Assembly (NCBI RefSeq): GCF_036250675.1
Contig: NZ_CP109592.1
Coordinates: 5,828,001-5,892,000 of the forward strand
Source: Streptomyces sp. NBC_01689
GTDB taxonomy: Bacteria > Actinomycetota > Actinomycetes > Streptomycetales > Streptomycetaceae
DNA length: 64,000 nucleotides
Reading direction: 5' to 3'
The translations under genes and the position numbers were made by a program. The notes under the pieces are model-generated. The model had not been told where the DNA came from. It searched no databases and saw nothing but the letters and a program-made list of their open reading frames with translations. This document shows positions 6,849-16,034 of this stretch, piece after piece (the stretch's first letter is position 1; every line of letters starts with the position of its first letter).

Positions 6849-8375
6849 CTACAGCCCGGAGAGCGCGTGCGGGTGCGCCCCGCCCGACTCCGCGACGATC
6901 TCGGCGAGGGTCTGCGGTTCCCGTACGACCGCGAAGCGCACCGCCCGGTTCCGGGGTCCGTCGGTGTCCCGGTCGCCGTCCCGGTCGCCTTCCCCGGCCG
7001 GCGCGTAGCCGTGGATGCCGGGGCGGGCCAGGGAGTTGTACGCGTAGTGGTGCGCGAAGTAGTACGCGCCCGTGTCCAGCGCGGCCGCGTAGTCACCCTG
7101 TTCGAGCAGGGGCAGCGCGAGTCCCTCGGCGAGCAGGTCGCCCGCGAAGCAGGCCGGGCCCGCGACGTCCTGGACCACGGCGGGTCCCCGCTTGGGCCGC
7201 CCCTGCGCGTCGTACGCGGCGATGCGCAGCGGCCAGGAGGCGGGCGCGTACACGGTGCGGGCGGCGATCTGGACCCCGGCGTGGGTGATCGCGACGGGGC
7301 GGCCGCCGGCGGACTTCGCGTACTCGACCCGCGCGACGACGGTGCCGTGCTTGGCCAGCAGAGACCGCCCGAACTCGGTGACCAGCCCGTACCGCCCGTC
7401 GAAGAGCCCCGGCACCGCCTCGGCGAGCAGGCGCGCGTACTGCGCGTAGGTCGGGGCCGTGGCGTCGGAGGCGAAGTTCACCGGCAGTCCGCCGCCGATG
7501 TCGAGGGTGTCGACCTGACGGCGTCCGACGTGCCGGTTGATCTCCTCGGCGAGCGCGTACGTCCGGGCGACGCCCTCCGCCATCAGTGAGAGCGGGATGC
7601 CCTGCGAGCCGGTGTGCGCGTGCAGCCGGGTCAGCCAGGGCCGGTCGGCGTACGCCCGCAGGATCCACTCCCGGGCGCCGTCGTCGCACAGGGCGACGCC
7701 GAACTTCGAGGTCGCCGTCGCGGTCGAGAGGGCCTCGATGGACCCCCCGCCGACCTGCGGGTTCACCCGGATTCCGAGAGGGGAGGCGGGGGTGGCGGTC
7801 CCGACCAGGGCGTCGAGGCGCGCCAGCTCCTGGGGGTTGTCCGCGTTGACGGCGATGCCCAGAGCCAGCGCCTCGCGCAGTTCGGCGGTCGTCTTGGCCG
7901 GGGAGTCGAGCACGGTGCGGGACAGCGGTACTCCGGCCGCGCGGGCGAGGGCCAGCTCTCCGGGGCTGGCCACCTCGGCGCCGATGCCGTGCTCGTGCAG
8001 CAGCCGCAGGACGGGCACGAGCGGGGTCGCCTTCACCGCGAAGGCGTGCAGGACCGGCGTGCCGGGGGCCGTCACGGCGTCGAAGGCCGCCCGCAGTGCC
8101 GTCGCCGAGGCCCTGATGCCGTGGACGTCGAGCAGCGCGATGATGGGGGATCCGGGTCCCAGCAGCCCCTGTTCGACGGCGGCCCGGACCGCTTCGTCGC
8201 GCCGCGCCACCCGGTCGGAGTCCGGCCCGCGCCCGCCGTCCCCCGCCGGGGGTCCGCCGCCGCCCGGGACCACGGCGGTGCCTGCGCCCGTCCCGTCGCC
8301 GCCCGGGGACACGGCCGTGTCCCGCCCCGTCCCGTCGCCCGGCCGATTCCCCGACGTGTCCCTGTCCGAACCCAT
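6849..8375 (-). CDS. Fold-III PLP-dependent decarboxylase (diaminopimelate/ornithine decarboxylase family)
   Basis: A roughly 508-residue cytoplasmic enzyme with the alanine-racemase-like barrel. AFAVKA carries the PLP lysine. HTGSQ, DIGGGLPV (phosphate-binding glycine loop) and EFGRSLLAKHG follow. The C-terminal domain has the CFAGDLL active-site cysteine motif and the AYYFAHHYAYNS substrate-pocket stretch. It is longer than LysA because of an N-terminal Gly/Pro/Thr-rich segment of about 45 residues. The start is uncertain: ATG 8375 or GTG 8417, and neither has a good ribosome site. The gene is divergent from hutU, which could mean an amino acid catabolic role, but the substrate cannot be read from sequence. 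It is unlikely to be the cell's only lysA. Confidence 0.8.
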   Translation of the reverse strand: MGSDRDTSGNRPGDGTGRDTAVSPGGDGTGAGTAVVPGGGGPPAGDGGRGPDSDRVARRDEAVRAAVEQGLLGPGSPIIALLDVHGIRASATALRAAFDAVTAPGTPVLHAFAVKATPLVPVLRLLHEHGIGAEVASPGELALARAAGVPLSRTVLDSPAKTTAELREALALGIAVNADNPQELARLDALVGTATPASPLGIRVNPQVGGGSIEALSTATATSKFGVALCDDGAREWILRAYADRPWLTRLHAHTGSQGIPLSLMAEGVARTYALAEEINRHVGRRQVDTLDIGGGLPVNFASDATAPTYAQYARLLAEAVPGLFDGRYGLVTEFGRSLLAKHGTVVARVEYAKSAGGRPVAITHAGVQIAARTVYAPASWPLRIAAYDAQGRPKRGPAVVQDVAGPACFAGDLLAEGLALPLLEQGDYAAALDTGAYYFAHHYAYNSLARPGIHGYAPAGEGDRDGDRDTDGPRNRAVRFAVVREPQTLAEIVAESGGAHPHALSGL

Positions 8376-8424
8376 ACGTACCAGCCAAACATCCGCGGCG
8401 CGCCCGCGCTGGGCCACGCGTCTA

Positions 8425-8453
8425 TTGACTAGCTCTATTCAAGAAGACAGGAT
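8425..8453 (+). promoter_or_regulatory. Predicted hutU promoter
   Basis: TTGACT at 8425-8430 and CAGGAT at 8448-8453 are separated by 17 bases, close to the Streptomyces housekeeping consensus. The start of transcription would fall near 8460, about 60 bases before the hutU ATG. Both candidate operators lie immediately downstream. Confidence 0.6.
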
Positions 8454-8462
8454 GTGAATATC

Positions 8463-8503
8463 TGCTGCAACGGTTCGCTGCAGCATCAGCCGGAACAGTT
8501 CCG
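8463..8503 (+). promoter_or_regulatory. Two palindromes in the hutU leader (candidate operators)
   Basis: TGCTGCA at 8463-8469 and TGCAGCA at 8479-8485 form a perfect 7-bp inverted repeat with a nine-base spacer. CGGAACAGTTCCG at 8491-8503 is a perfect 13-base palindrome just ahead of the GGAGG ribosome site. Both sit where a bound repressor would block transcription or translation of hutU. The regulator is unknown and no hutC-like gene is next to the operon. Confidence 0.5.
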
Positions 8504-8518
8504 CACAGGAGGCAGACC

Positions 8519-10183
8519 ATGTCAGGACCCCGCCCCGTCCGAGCGCCGCGCGGTACGGAACTGAGTGCCCTGGGATGGCAGCAGGAAGCCGCGCTGCGGA
8601 TGCTGCAGAACAACCTCGACCCCGAGGTCGCCGAGCACCCCGACAAGCTCGTCGTCTACGGCGGCACCGGCAAGGCCGCCCGCGACTGGCGCTCCTTCGA
8701 CGCCATGGTGCGCACCCTGCGGACCCTGAAGCAGGACGAGACCATGCTCGTCCAGTCCGGCCGTCCCGTCGGTGTCATGCAGACCCACGAGTGGGCCCCG
8801 CGTGTCCTCATCGCCAACTCCAACCTGGTCGGCGACTGGGCCAACTGGGAGGAGTTCCGGCGCCTGGAGGCGCTCGGCCTCACCATGTACGGCCAGATGA
8901 CGGCGGGTTCCTGGATCTACATCGGCACGCAGGGCATCCTCCAGGGCACCTACGAGACCTTCGCCGCCGTCGCCGCGAAGAAGTTCGGCGGCACCCTCGC
9001 CGGGACGATCACCCTGACCGCCGGCCTCGGCGGCATGGGCGGGGCCCAGCCGCTCGCCGTGACCATGAACGACGGCGTCGCGATCTGCATCGACGTCGAC
9101 CCGCGCGCCATCGAGCGCCGCATCGAGCACCGCTACCTGGACGTGAGGGCCGACTCCCTGGAGCACGCCCTCCAGCTCGCCGTCGAGGCCCGCGACCGGC
9201 GCAAGCCGCTCTCCATCGGCCTGCTCGGCAACGCCGCCGAGCTGCTTCCCCGCATGCTTGCCGAGGGCGCGCCCATCGACATCGTGACCGACCAGACCTC
9301 GGCCCACGACCCGCTCGCCTACCTCCCCGTCGGCGTCGACTTCGACGACAAGGCCGACGCGGCCGCCAAGGACCCGGCGGGCTTCACCACCCGCGCCCGC
9401 GAGTCCATGGCGAAGCACGTCGAGGCCATGGTCGGCTTCATGGACGCCGGCGCCGAGGTCTTCGACTACGGCAACTCGATCCGCGGCGAGGCACAACTCG
9501 CCGGATACGACCGGGCGTTCGCCTTCCCCGGCTTCGTCCCCGCCTACATCCGCCCGCTCTTCTCCGAGGGCAAGGGCCCCTTCCGCTGGGCCGCCCTGTC
9601 CGGCGAGGCCTCCGACATCCACAAGACCGACAAGGCGATCCTCGACCTCTTCCCGGAGAACGAGTCCCTGCACCGCTGGATCAAGCTGGCCGGCGAGCGC
9701 GTCCACTTCCAGGGCCTGCCCGCCCGCATCTGCTGGCTCGGCTACGGCGAGCGCGACAAGGCCGGCGAGCGCTTCAACGACATGGTGGCCTCCGGCGAGC
9801 TCGCCGCGCCCCTGGCCATCGGCCGCGACCACCTCGACTGCGGTTCCGTCGCCTCGCCGTACCGCGAGACCGAGGCCATGCTCGACGGGTCCGACGCGAT
9901 CGCCGACTGGCCGCTGCTCAACGCCATGGTGAACGTCGCCTCGGGGGCCTCCTGGGTCTCCATCCACCACGGCGGCGGCGTCGGCATGGGCCGCTCCATC
10001 CACGCCGGCCAGGTCACCGTCGCCGACGGCACGAAGCTCGCGGGCGAGAAGATCCGCCGGGTGCTGACGAACGACCCCGGCATGGGCGTCATCCGCCACG
10101 TCGACGCGGGCTACGACATCGCCGAGTCCGTCGCCGCCGAGCGCGGCGTGCGCGTCCCGATGCGGGAGGGCGAGTCCGCGTGA
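8519..10183 (+). CDS. hutU: Urocanate hydratase
   Basis: Second step of histidine degradation: urocanate to imidazolonepropionate, using tightly bound NAD+ as electrophile. At 554 residues the protein has normal family length. The NAD-binding stretch [14 protein letters not shown] and the catalytic-cysteine region [17 protein letters not shown] are intact, as are the N-terminal [11 protein letters not shown] and [15 protein letters not shown] motifs. The ATG at 8519 has GGAGG eight bases upstream. It heads a four-gene operon and its stop overlaps the next start (GTGA). Expression is probably controlled at the palindromes in its leader. Confidence 0.97.
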   Translation: MSGPRPVRAPRGTELSALGWQQEAALRMLQNNLDPEVAEHPDKLVVYGGTGKAARDWRSFDAMVRTLRTLKQDETMLVQSGRPVGVMQTHEWAPRVLIANSNLVGDWANWEEFRRLEALGLTMYGQMTAGSWIYIGTQGILQGTYETFAAVAAKKFGGTLAGTITLTAGLGGMGGAQPLAVTMNDGVAICIDVDPRAIERRIEHRYLDVRADSLEHALQLAVEARDRRKPLSIGLLGNAAELLPRMLAEGAPIDIVTDQTSAHDPLAYLPVGVDFDDKADAAAKDPAGFTTRARESMAKHVEAMVGFMDAGAEVFDYGNSIRGEAQLAGYDRAFAFPGFVPAYIRPLFSEGKGPFRWAALSGEASDIHKTDKAILDLFPENESLHRWIKLAGERVHFQGLPARICWLGYGERDKAGERFNDMVASGELAAPLAIGRDHLDCGSVASPYRETEAMLDGSDAIADWPLLNAMVNVASGASWVSIHHGGGVGMGRSIHAGQVTVADGTKLAGEKIRRVLTNDPGMGVIRHVDAGYDIAESVAAERGVRVPMREGESA

Positions 10184-11472
10184 CCCAGCACGACGGCGGG
10201 CCGGGGGCCGTGCCCCCGGCCGTGCCCGCGGCTCCGGCCGGCTCCGGGCCGGACTCCTTCCACACCATGTGGAAGGAGCTCCGACCCGTCGGACGCCACG
10301 CGGACAGCGGTGGATACCGCCGGTTCGCCTGGACCGGGGCCGACACCGACTGCCGGGCGTGGTTCCGGTCGCAGGCCGAGTCCCGCGGGCTCCGCTACGA
10401 ACTGGACCGCAACGGCAACCAGTGGGCCTGGCTCGGCGACCCCGCCGAGGGCGACGCCGTGGTCACCGGCTCCCATCTGGACTCCGTACCCGACGGCGGC
10501 GCCTTCGACGGACCGCTCGGCGTCGTGTCGTCCTTCGCCGCCCTCGACGAACTGCGCGCCCGGCGGGCCCGGTTCACCCGACCCCTCGCCATCGTCAACT
10601 TCGGCGACGAGGAGGGCGCGCGGTTCGGGCTCGCCTGCGTCGGCTCCCGGCTGGCCGCCGGGCAGCTCACCGTCGAACAGGCGCACCGCCTCACGGACGC
10701 CGACGGCGTCACCCTGCCGCAGGCCATGGAGCGGGCCGGACACGACCCCGACGCCATCGGACCGGACCCGGAACGCCTCGCCCGCATCGGCGCCTTCGTC
10801 GAACTCCACGTCGAACAGGGCCGGGCGCTCGACCTGTCCGGCGACCGGATCGGCATCGCCAGCGCCATCTGGCCGCACGGCCGCTGGCGCTTCGACTTCC
10901 GCGGCGAGGCCAACCACGCGGGCACCACCCGGCTCGTGGACCGCCGTGACCCGATGCTCCCGTACGCCGAGACCGTGCTCGCCGCCCGGAACGAGGCCCG
11001 GCTCGCCGGCGCCGTCGCCACCTTCGGCAAGATCTCCGTCGAGCCGAACGGCGTGAACGCCATCCCGTCCCTGGTGCGCGGCTGGCTGGACTCCCGCGCC
11101 GCCGACCAGCCGACCCTCGACACCGTCGTCACGGGCATCGAGAAGGCGGCCCGCGCCTACGCCGAGGCCCAGGGCGTCGAACTCGACGTCGTCCGCGAGT
11201 CGTTCACCCCCGTCGTGGAGTTCGGGCACGCCCTGCGCGACGAACTCACCCGCATCCTCACCACCGCGGCGACCGGCCTCACCGTCCCCGTGCTCGGGAC
11301 GGGCGCCGGACACGACGCCGGAATCCTCTCCGGAACCGTCCCGACCGCCATGCTGTTCGTACGCAACCCCACGGGCGTCTCGCACTCCCCGGCCGAGTAC
11401 GCCGCCGAGGACGACTGCGTGGCCGGGGTGACCGCACTCGCCGACGTACTCGAAGGGCTGGCCTGCAGGTGA
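10180..11472 (+). CDS. M20-family amidohydrolase (allantoate/N-carbamoyl-amino-acid type) in the hut operon
   Basis: A 430-residue dinuclear-metal hydrolase with the whole M20 ligand set visible: [19 protein letters not shown], the HVEQG motif, GEANHAGTT in the dimerisation domain, and [12 protein letters not shown]. The closest type is allantoate amidohydrolase/N-carbamoyl amino acid hydrolase. The GTG start overlaps the hutU stop (GTGA at 10180-10183), and the stop overlaps the hutF start, so it sits inside the histidine operon. HutF makes N-formyl-L-glutamate and no HutG deformylase is present in this operon. This enzyme may therefore hydrolyse formylglutamate (inference). Annotating it simply as allantoate hydrolase would ignore the context. 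Confidence 0.85.
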   Translation: MTQHDGGPGAVPPAVPAAPAGSGPDSFHTMWKELRPVGRHADSGGYRRFAWTGADTDCRAWFRSQAESRGLRYELDRNGNQWAWLGDPAEGDAVVTGSHLDSVPDGGAFDGPLGVVSSFAALDELRARRARFTRPLAIVNFGDEEGARFGLACVGSRLAAGQLTVEQAHRLTDADGVTLPQAMERAGHDPDAIGPDPERLARIGAFVELHVEQGRALDLSGDRIGIASAIWPHGRWRFDFRGEANHAGTTRLVDRRDPMLPYAETVLAARNEARLAGAVATFGKISVEPNGVNAIPSLVRGWLDSRAADQPTLDTVVTGIEKAARAYAEAQGVELDVVRESFTPVVEFGHALRDELTRILTTAATGLTVPVLGTGAGHDAGILSGTVPTAMLFVRNPTGVSHSPAEYAAEDDCVAGVTALADVLEGLACR

Positions 11473-12815
11473 CGCAGACGTACTGGCTGGAACACGCCTG
11501 GCTCGACACCCACGTCGAGCCGGGCGTCGCCCTGACCGTGTCCCCCGACGGCACGGACGGCCGCATCACCGCTCTGCGCACCGGTGTCGGCACACCGCCG
11601 CCGGGCGCCGAGATCCTGCGCGGACTCACCCTTCCCGGGCTCGCCAACGCCCACTCGCACGCCTTCCACCGGGCCCTGCGCGGCACCGTCCAGGTCGGCT
11701 CCGGCACCTTCTGGACCTGGCGCGAGACCATGTACTCCGTCGCCGACCGGCTGACCCCGGAGACCTACCACGCGCTCGCCCGCGCCGTGTACGCCGAGAT
11801 GGCGCTCGCGGGCGTCACGGCCGTCGGCGAGTTCCACTACCTGCACCACGCACCGGGCGGCACCCCCTACGCCGACCCGAACGCCATGGGCGAGGCACTG
11901 ATCGAGGCCGCGCGGGAGGCCGGGATCAGGATCACCCTGCTCGAGACGGCATACGTCTCCTCGGGCTTCGGGCAGCCGCCCAACCGCCACCAGCTGCGCT
12001 TCTCCGACGGCAGCGCGGACGCCTGGGCACAGCGCGCCGCCCTGCTCAAGGACCGCGACCACGCCCGGATCGGCGCGGCCGTCCACTCCGTGCGGGCCGT
12101 GCCCGCCGGACAGCTGGCGACGGTGGCCCGCTGGGCCGAGGAACGGCGAGCCCCCCTGCACGTGCACCTGTCCGAGCAGACCGCGGAGAACGACGCCTGC
12201 CTGCAGCACCACGGCCGCACCCCCACCCGGCTGCTCGCCGACCACGGCGTGCTCGGCCCCCGTACCACGGGCGTCCACAGCACCCACCTCACCGACGAGG
12301 ACATCGCGCTGCTCGGCGACTCCTCGACCGGCACCTGCATGTGCCCCACCACCGAACGCGACCTCGCCGACGGCATCGGTCCCGCCGCGGCCCTGCAGCG
12401 CGCCGGCTCGCCCCTCTCCCTGGGCTCCGACAGCCACGCCGTCATCGACCTCCTCGAGGAGGCCCGCGCGATGGAACTGAACGAACGCCTGCGCACCCGC
12501 ACCCGCGGCCACTGGACGGCCGCCGCCCTGCTGCGCGCCGCCTCCACGGACGGTCACGCGGCCCTGGGCTGGGACGACACGGGCCTGCTGGAGGTCGGCG
12601 CGCGCGCCGACTTCACGACCGTCGCGCTCGACTCGGTCCGCACGGCGGGCACGCTGCCCCGGCTCGGCGCGGAGTCGGCCGTGTTCGCCGCGACGGCCGC
12701 CGACGTGCGCCACACGGTCGTGGCCGGCCGGACCGTCGTACGCGACGGCGCGCACACCCTCGTACCCGACGTGCCGAAGGCCCTCGCGGACGCCGTCGCC
12801 GCCCTGCGCGCCTGA
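11469..12815 (+). CDS. hutF: Formimidoylglutamate deiminase
   Basis: A 448-residue zinc amidohydrolase that deiminates N-formimidoyl-L-glutamate to N-formyl-L-glutamate and ammonia. The metal HxH motif is in [15 protein letters not shown]. Further ligands are in HVHLSEQ and in the [20 protein letters not shown] stretch with the final aspartate. The protein has family length. The GTG start overlaps the preceding stop (GTGA). Together with hutU and hutI it defines the HutF branch of histidine catabolism rather than the HutG-only branch. Confidence 0.92.
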   Translation: MTQTYWLEHAWLDTHVEPGVALTVSPDGTDGRITALRTGVGTPPPGAEILRGLTLPGLANAHSHAFHRALRGTVQVGSGTFWTWRETMYSVADRLTPETYHALARAVYAEMALAGVTAVGEFHYLHHAPGGTPYADPNAMGEALIEAAREAGIRITLLETAYVSSGFGQPPNRHQLRFSDGSADAWAQRAALLKDRDHARIGAAVHSVRAVPAGQLATVARWAEERRAPLHVHLSEQTAENDACLQHHGRTPTRLLADHGVLGPRTTGVHSTHLTDEDIALLGDSSTGTCMCPTTERDLADGIGPAAALQRAGSPLSLGSDSHAVIDLLEEARAMELNERLRTRTRGHWTAAALLRAASTDGHAALGWDDTGLLEVGARADFTTVALDSVRTAGTLPRLGAESAVFAATAADVRHTVVAGRTVVRDGAHTLVPDVPKALADAVAALRA

Positions 12816-12850
12816 GACCCGTCCACAGGCTCACCACCGACAAGGACGCC

Positions 12851-14020
12851 ATGAGCACCGTCATCACCGATATCGCCGCCCTGGTCACCAACGACCCCGC
12901 CCTCGGGGACGGTTCCCCCCTGGGCCTGATCCGCGACGCGGCCGTCGTCATCGACGGCGACCGCGTCGTGTGGACCGGCGACTCGGCCGCGGCCCCCGCC
13001 GCCGACCACCGGGTCGACGCCGGGGGACGGGCCGTCGTCCCCGGCTTCGTGGACTCCCACTCCCACCTCGTCTTCGCGGGTGACCGCACCGAGGAGTTCA
13101 ACGCCCGCATGTCCGGCCGCGGTTACACGGCGGGCGGCATCCGCACCACCGTCGCCGCGACCCGCGCCGCGAGCGACGAGGACCTGGAGCGCAACCTCAC
13201 GCGCTACCTCGGCGAGGCACTGCGCCAGGGCACCACGACCTTCGAGACGAAGTCCGGCTACGGACTCACCGTCGAGGACGAGGCACGGGCCCTGCGCATC
13301 GCGGCCCGCCACACCGACGAGGTCACCTACCTCGGCGCGCACATCGTCTCCCCCGACCACGCCGACGACCCGGCCGCGTACGTGACCCTGGTGACCGGCG
13401 AGATGCTCGACGCCTGTGCCCCGTACGCCCGCTGGATCGACGTCTTCTGCGAGAAGGGCGCGTTCGACGGGGACCAGGCCCGCGCGATCCTCACCGCGGG
13501 AAAGGCGAAGGGCCTGCACCCGCGCGTGCACGCCAACCAGCTCACCCACGGTCCCGGCGTCCAGCTCGCCGTCGAACTGGACGCGGCCAGCGCCGACCAC
13601 TGCACCCACCTGACCGACGCCGACGTGACCGCGCTCGCGAGCGGGAACACCGTGGCGACCCTGCTGCCCGGCGCCGAGTTCTCCACCCGCGCCGAGTGGC
13701 CGGACGCCCGCCGCCTGCTGGACGCGGGTGTCACCGTCGCCCTCTCCACCGACTGCAACCCGGGCTCCTCCTTCACCTCCTCCGTCCCGTTCTGCGTCGC
13801 GCTCGCCGTGCGGGACATGGGGATGACCCCGGACGAGGCCGTGTGGTCGGCCACCGCGGGCGGCGCCGCGGCCCTGCGCCGCGAGGACGTCGGCCGCCTC
13901 ACCGTCGGCGCCCGCGCGGACCTGGTCCTCCTGGACGCGCCCAGCCATGTGCACCTCGCCTACCGGCCCGGCGTGCCCCTGGTCACCGGCGTCTGGCGGC
14001 GCGGCGTACGCGAGGTCTGA
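12851..14020 (+). CDS. hutI: Imidazolonepropionase
   Basis: Third enzyme of histidine degradation: hydrolyses 4-imidazolone-5-propionate to formimidoylglutamate. The 389-residue protein has the amidohydrolase HxH in [18 protein letters not shown] and substrate residues in the following [12 protein letters not shown] stretch. It also has the [10 protein letters not shown] motif and the STDCNPGSS metal-aspartate region, all diagnostic for HutI. The ATG at 12851 is preceded by AAGGA and lies 35 bases after the hutF stop. It ends the operon. Confidence 0.95.
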   Translation: MSTVITDIAALVTNDPALGDGSPLGLIRDAAVVIDGDRVVWTGDSAAAPAADHRVDAGGRAVVPGFVDSHSHLVFAGDRTEEFNARMSGRGYTAGGIRTTVAATRAASDEDLERNLTRYLGEALRQGTTTFETKSGYGLTVEDEARALRIAARHTDEVTYLGAHIVSPDHADDPAAYVTLVTGEMLDACAPYARWIDVFCEKGAFDGDQARAILTAGKAKGLHPRVHANQLTHGPGVQLAVELDAASADHCTHLTDADVTALASGNTVATLLPGAEFSTRAEWPDARRLLDAGVTVALSTDCNPGSSFTSSVPFCVALAVRDMGMTPDEAVWSATAGGAAALRREDVGRLTVGARADLVLLDAPSHVHLAYRPGVPLVTGVWRRGVREV

Positions 14021-14059
14021 CCGCCCGTCCGCGCCCCGGCCCGCCCGGGTCCGGCGCGG

Positions 14060-15643
14060 TCAGGACGCCCCGGCCCGCCACCGCTGCTCCGCGCCCCCGT
14101 TCAGCGGGAGCAGCGCCAGGCCGTCGCCGCCGTCCGGGGTGAGCCCGGTCTCGATGGCGACGGCCGGGCGGATCACGCCGTCGTCGCCCACGGTGAACCG
14201 CAGGTTCTGGGCGTGCCGGCCCTCCGCCGAGGAGCACTCCCAGATCCCGACGCCGTTGTCGACGGAGCCCCGGCTGTCCAGGCAGAAGTCGCTGTCGGCG
14301 GACGACTGGAGCACGCCGCGGGAGGCGTCGAACCGCCAGCGCTGGGTGGACGAGGAGTCGCAGCGGGCCGTGACGACGTCGGTGCCCTTCTCCAGGTCGC
14401 CGTCCCGGATGTCCAGGCACAGGCCCGAGGCGACGTTCACCACCTGGGCGAACGCGGCTCCCGGCGGCGCGGGCGGGGTGGGCGTCGCTGACGGCTTCGG
14501 GCGCGGGGACCTCGTCGGGGACGCGGACGCCGTCGGGGAGGCGGACGCGCCGGTCGCGGTGGCCGACGGACCGGACGGGGACGGGGACGGAGCGGCCGAC
14601 GGGGACGCCGGGACCGTGGCCGTGACCGTCACGGACGGCGGGGCGGGGGTGCCGGCCGCGCCCGCCGCGTCCTGGGCCGGTGAGCCGCCCGAGGACGGCA
14701 GGAGGAGCAGCAGCGGCGCCAGGGCGACCCCGAGGGCGGCCGACGCCAGCACCAGGCGGCGCGACGGCGGCCAGGACCTGGACGGCCGCCAGGGCCCGGA
14801 CGGCGCCCGCCCGGGGGAGGCCGGCCGGTCGGCGGCGGCCTGCGCGTACGCGGTGCCGGCCCAGGGCAGCAGACCCTCGGCCAGGGTCGCGCGCGGGTGG
14901 TCGCGCAGGGCGGACAGCTCCTCGTACGCCGTCGTGCAGTGCGCGCAGCGCGCCATGTGGGCGTCGAGGTCGGAACTGAAGCGGGGGTTGTCCGGCCGCA
15001 GCGACTCCTCGATCAGCCGCCGGAAGTCCCCGCAGGCGGGATCGTCGGAGGCGGCCAGCCGGGCCCGCAGACCGGCCTGGCCGAGCGCCTGGAGCGCCTG
15101 CTCCGTGCCGTACGTCACGTCCTCGCCGGTGAGGCCGAGCAGCATCGCCGTCCGCTCCTCGGGCTCCCGCTCCACCAGCCCGTACCAGATCAGGCCCTGG
15201 GCGCGGGACGGGAGGGACCGGAACGCCGGGAGCATCCGGGGGACCGGGCCGTCGGGGCCCGCCGTGTTCAGGACCAGGAGCAGCCCGGCGTCGAGGCCGG
15301 CCGCGCGCTCGTCCGCGGCCCAGGACGCGGCCACCCGCGAGGTCAGCAGCAGGAGGTGGTGCCGCCACGGGAGGGCAGGGTCGCTGCCGCGGGCCGTCTC
15401 CCGGGCCGCGAGGGTGAAGGCCTGTGCCGCGAGCTGGCGGGCGGCGGACTCGCCGCCGGCGCAGAGGCGGGCGTAGGCGAGGACGGACGCGCGGTGCCGG
15501 GCGCGGAGTTCCTGCAGCGCCGGGTACGCGGTCGGGGTGGCGGCGCGCAGCAGTGCGGTCAGGCGCGCGTCGGGCGTCCTCGCGTGGGGACCGCCGCCCT
15601 CGGCGGTCTCGTCGTCCTTGCCGGCCGGATCGCCCTGAGCCAT
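14060..15643 (-). CDS. Membrane protein fusing ECF-sigma-like, zinc-finger and ricin-type lectin domains
   Basis: The 527-residue protein has four parts. Residues about 25-100 (LRARHRASVLAYARLCAGG to WRHHLLLLTSR) resemble ECF sigma region 2. Residues about 115-185 (LPSRAQGLIWYGLVEREP) resemble region 4 in degenerate form. A zinc-binding anti-sigma motif follows (HMARCAHC, histidine then CxxC). After a TM helix near residues 280-300 (VLASAALGVALAPLLLLLP) comes a Pro/Ser/Thr linker of about 75 residues and then a ricin-B lectin domain with QRW motifs at its end. Topology should put the lectin outside and the sigma/zinc-finger part inside. The ATG at 15643 follows GGAGG. A direct sensing role, from extracellular carbohydrate to cytoplasmic regulation, is inference. 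Confidence 0.8.
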   Translation of the reverse strand: MAQGDPAGKDDETAEGGGPHARTPDARLTALLRAATPTAYPALQELRARHRASVLAYARLCAGGESAARQLAAQAFTLAARETARGSDPALPWRHHLLLLTSRVAASWAADERAAGLDAGLLLVLNTAGPDGPVPRMLPAFRSLPSRAQGLIWYGLVEREPEERTAMLLGLTGEDVTYGTEQALQALGQAGLRARLAASDDPACGDFRRLIEESLRPDNPRFSSDLDAHMARCAHCTTAYEELSALRDHPRATLAEGLLPWAGTAYAQAAADRPASPGRAPSGPWRPSRSWPPSRRLVLASAALGVALAPLLLLLPSSGGSPAQDAAGAAGTPAPPSVTVTATVPASPSAAPSPSPSGPSATATGASASPTASASPTRSPRPKPSATPTPPAPPGAAFAQVVNVASGLCLDIRDGDLEKGTDVVTARCDSSSTQRWRFDASRGVLQSSADSDFCLDSRGSVDNGVGIWECSSAEGRHAQNLRFTVGDDGVIRPAVAIETGLTPDGGDGLALLPLNGGAEQRWRAGAS

Positions 15644-16034
15644 CCCTCGGCCTCCTCGTCCCCCGTGCGGTCGCTCACCCCGTCCTGACCTACCGGCCAG
15701 TTTGGGGTGCCCACAGTGACAGGGGTGACCCTCCGGGGAAAGAGTGGGAGACGAGGTTTCCGCGGGTAACTTCCGTGCGGGGGACGGAACCACGCGGAAG
15801 AACGCGGAGGAACGCTGAAGAAGTCAGAGGAACGCAGAGGAACGCAGAGGAACGCAGAGGAACGCTGAACGAACCGGATGAAGCGGAGAGAAGCGGCCCG
15901 GCGCCGTCAGGGCCGGACCGCTTTCCACCGGGGCCACGCACGGGAGTCCGGGTACCGCTCGTGGGCGTACCGGGGACGCGTGGGGGAGTGCCGGGACCGC
16001 TCGGGTGCCTCGCGGGTGTGGGGGAGGTACCCCG
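15644..16034. other. Non-coding stretch upstream of the sigma-lectin gene
   Basis: No convincing gene is present. The region holds the promoter of the minus-strand lectin fusion (a TAGGT -10-like element near 15698) and the 10-bp tandem repeat at 15791-15870. It also contains the trailer of the sigma factor gene, whose stop is at 16035. Confidence 0.5.
15791..15870. repeat. Tandem 10-bp repeat, about eight units
   Basis: Units of the form AACGCAGAGG repeat head to tail with a period of exactly 10 bases. Three copies from 15831 are identical, and the units before and after carry one to four changes. The composition (purine-rich, A-containing) stands out from the GC-rich surroundings. Ten bases is close to one helical turn, so repeated protein contacts on one face are possible. 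Confidence 0.85.

Noticed and set aside
8522..10099. Long minus-strand open frame opposite hutU
   Set aside because: Reads as a Val/Gly/Ala/Asp-rich shadow frame caused by high GC; hutU on the plus strand has clear family motifs and a ribosome site.
10111..11385. Long minus-strand open frame opposite the M20 gene
   Set aside because: No recognisable motif and no start context; the plus-strand protein has all the M20 metal ligands.
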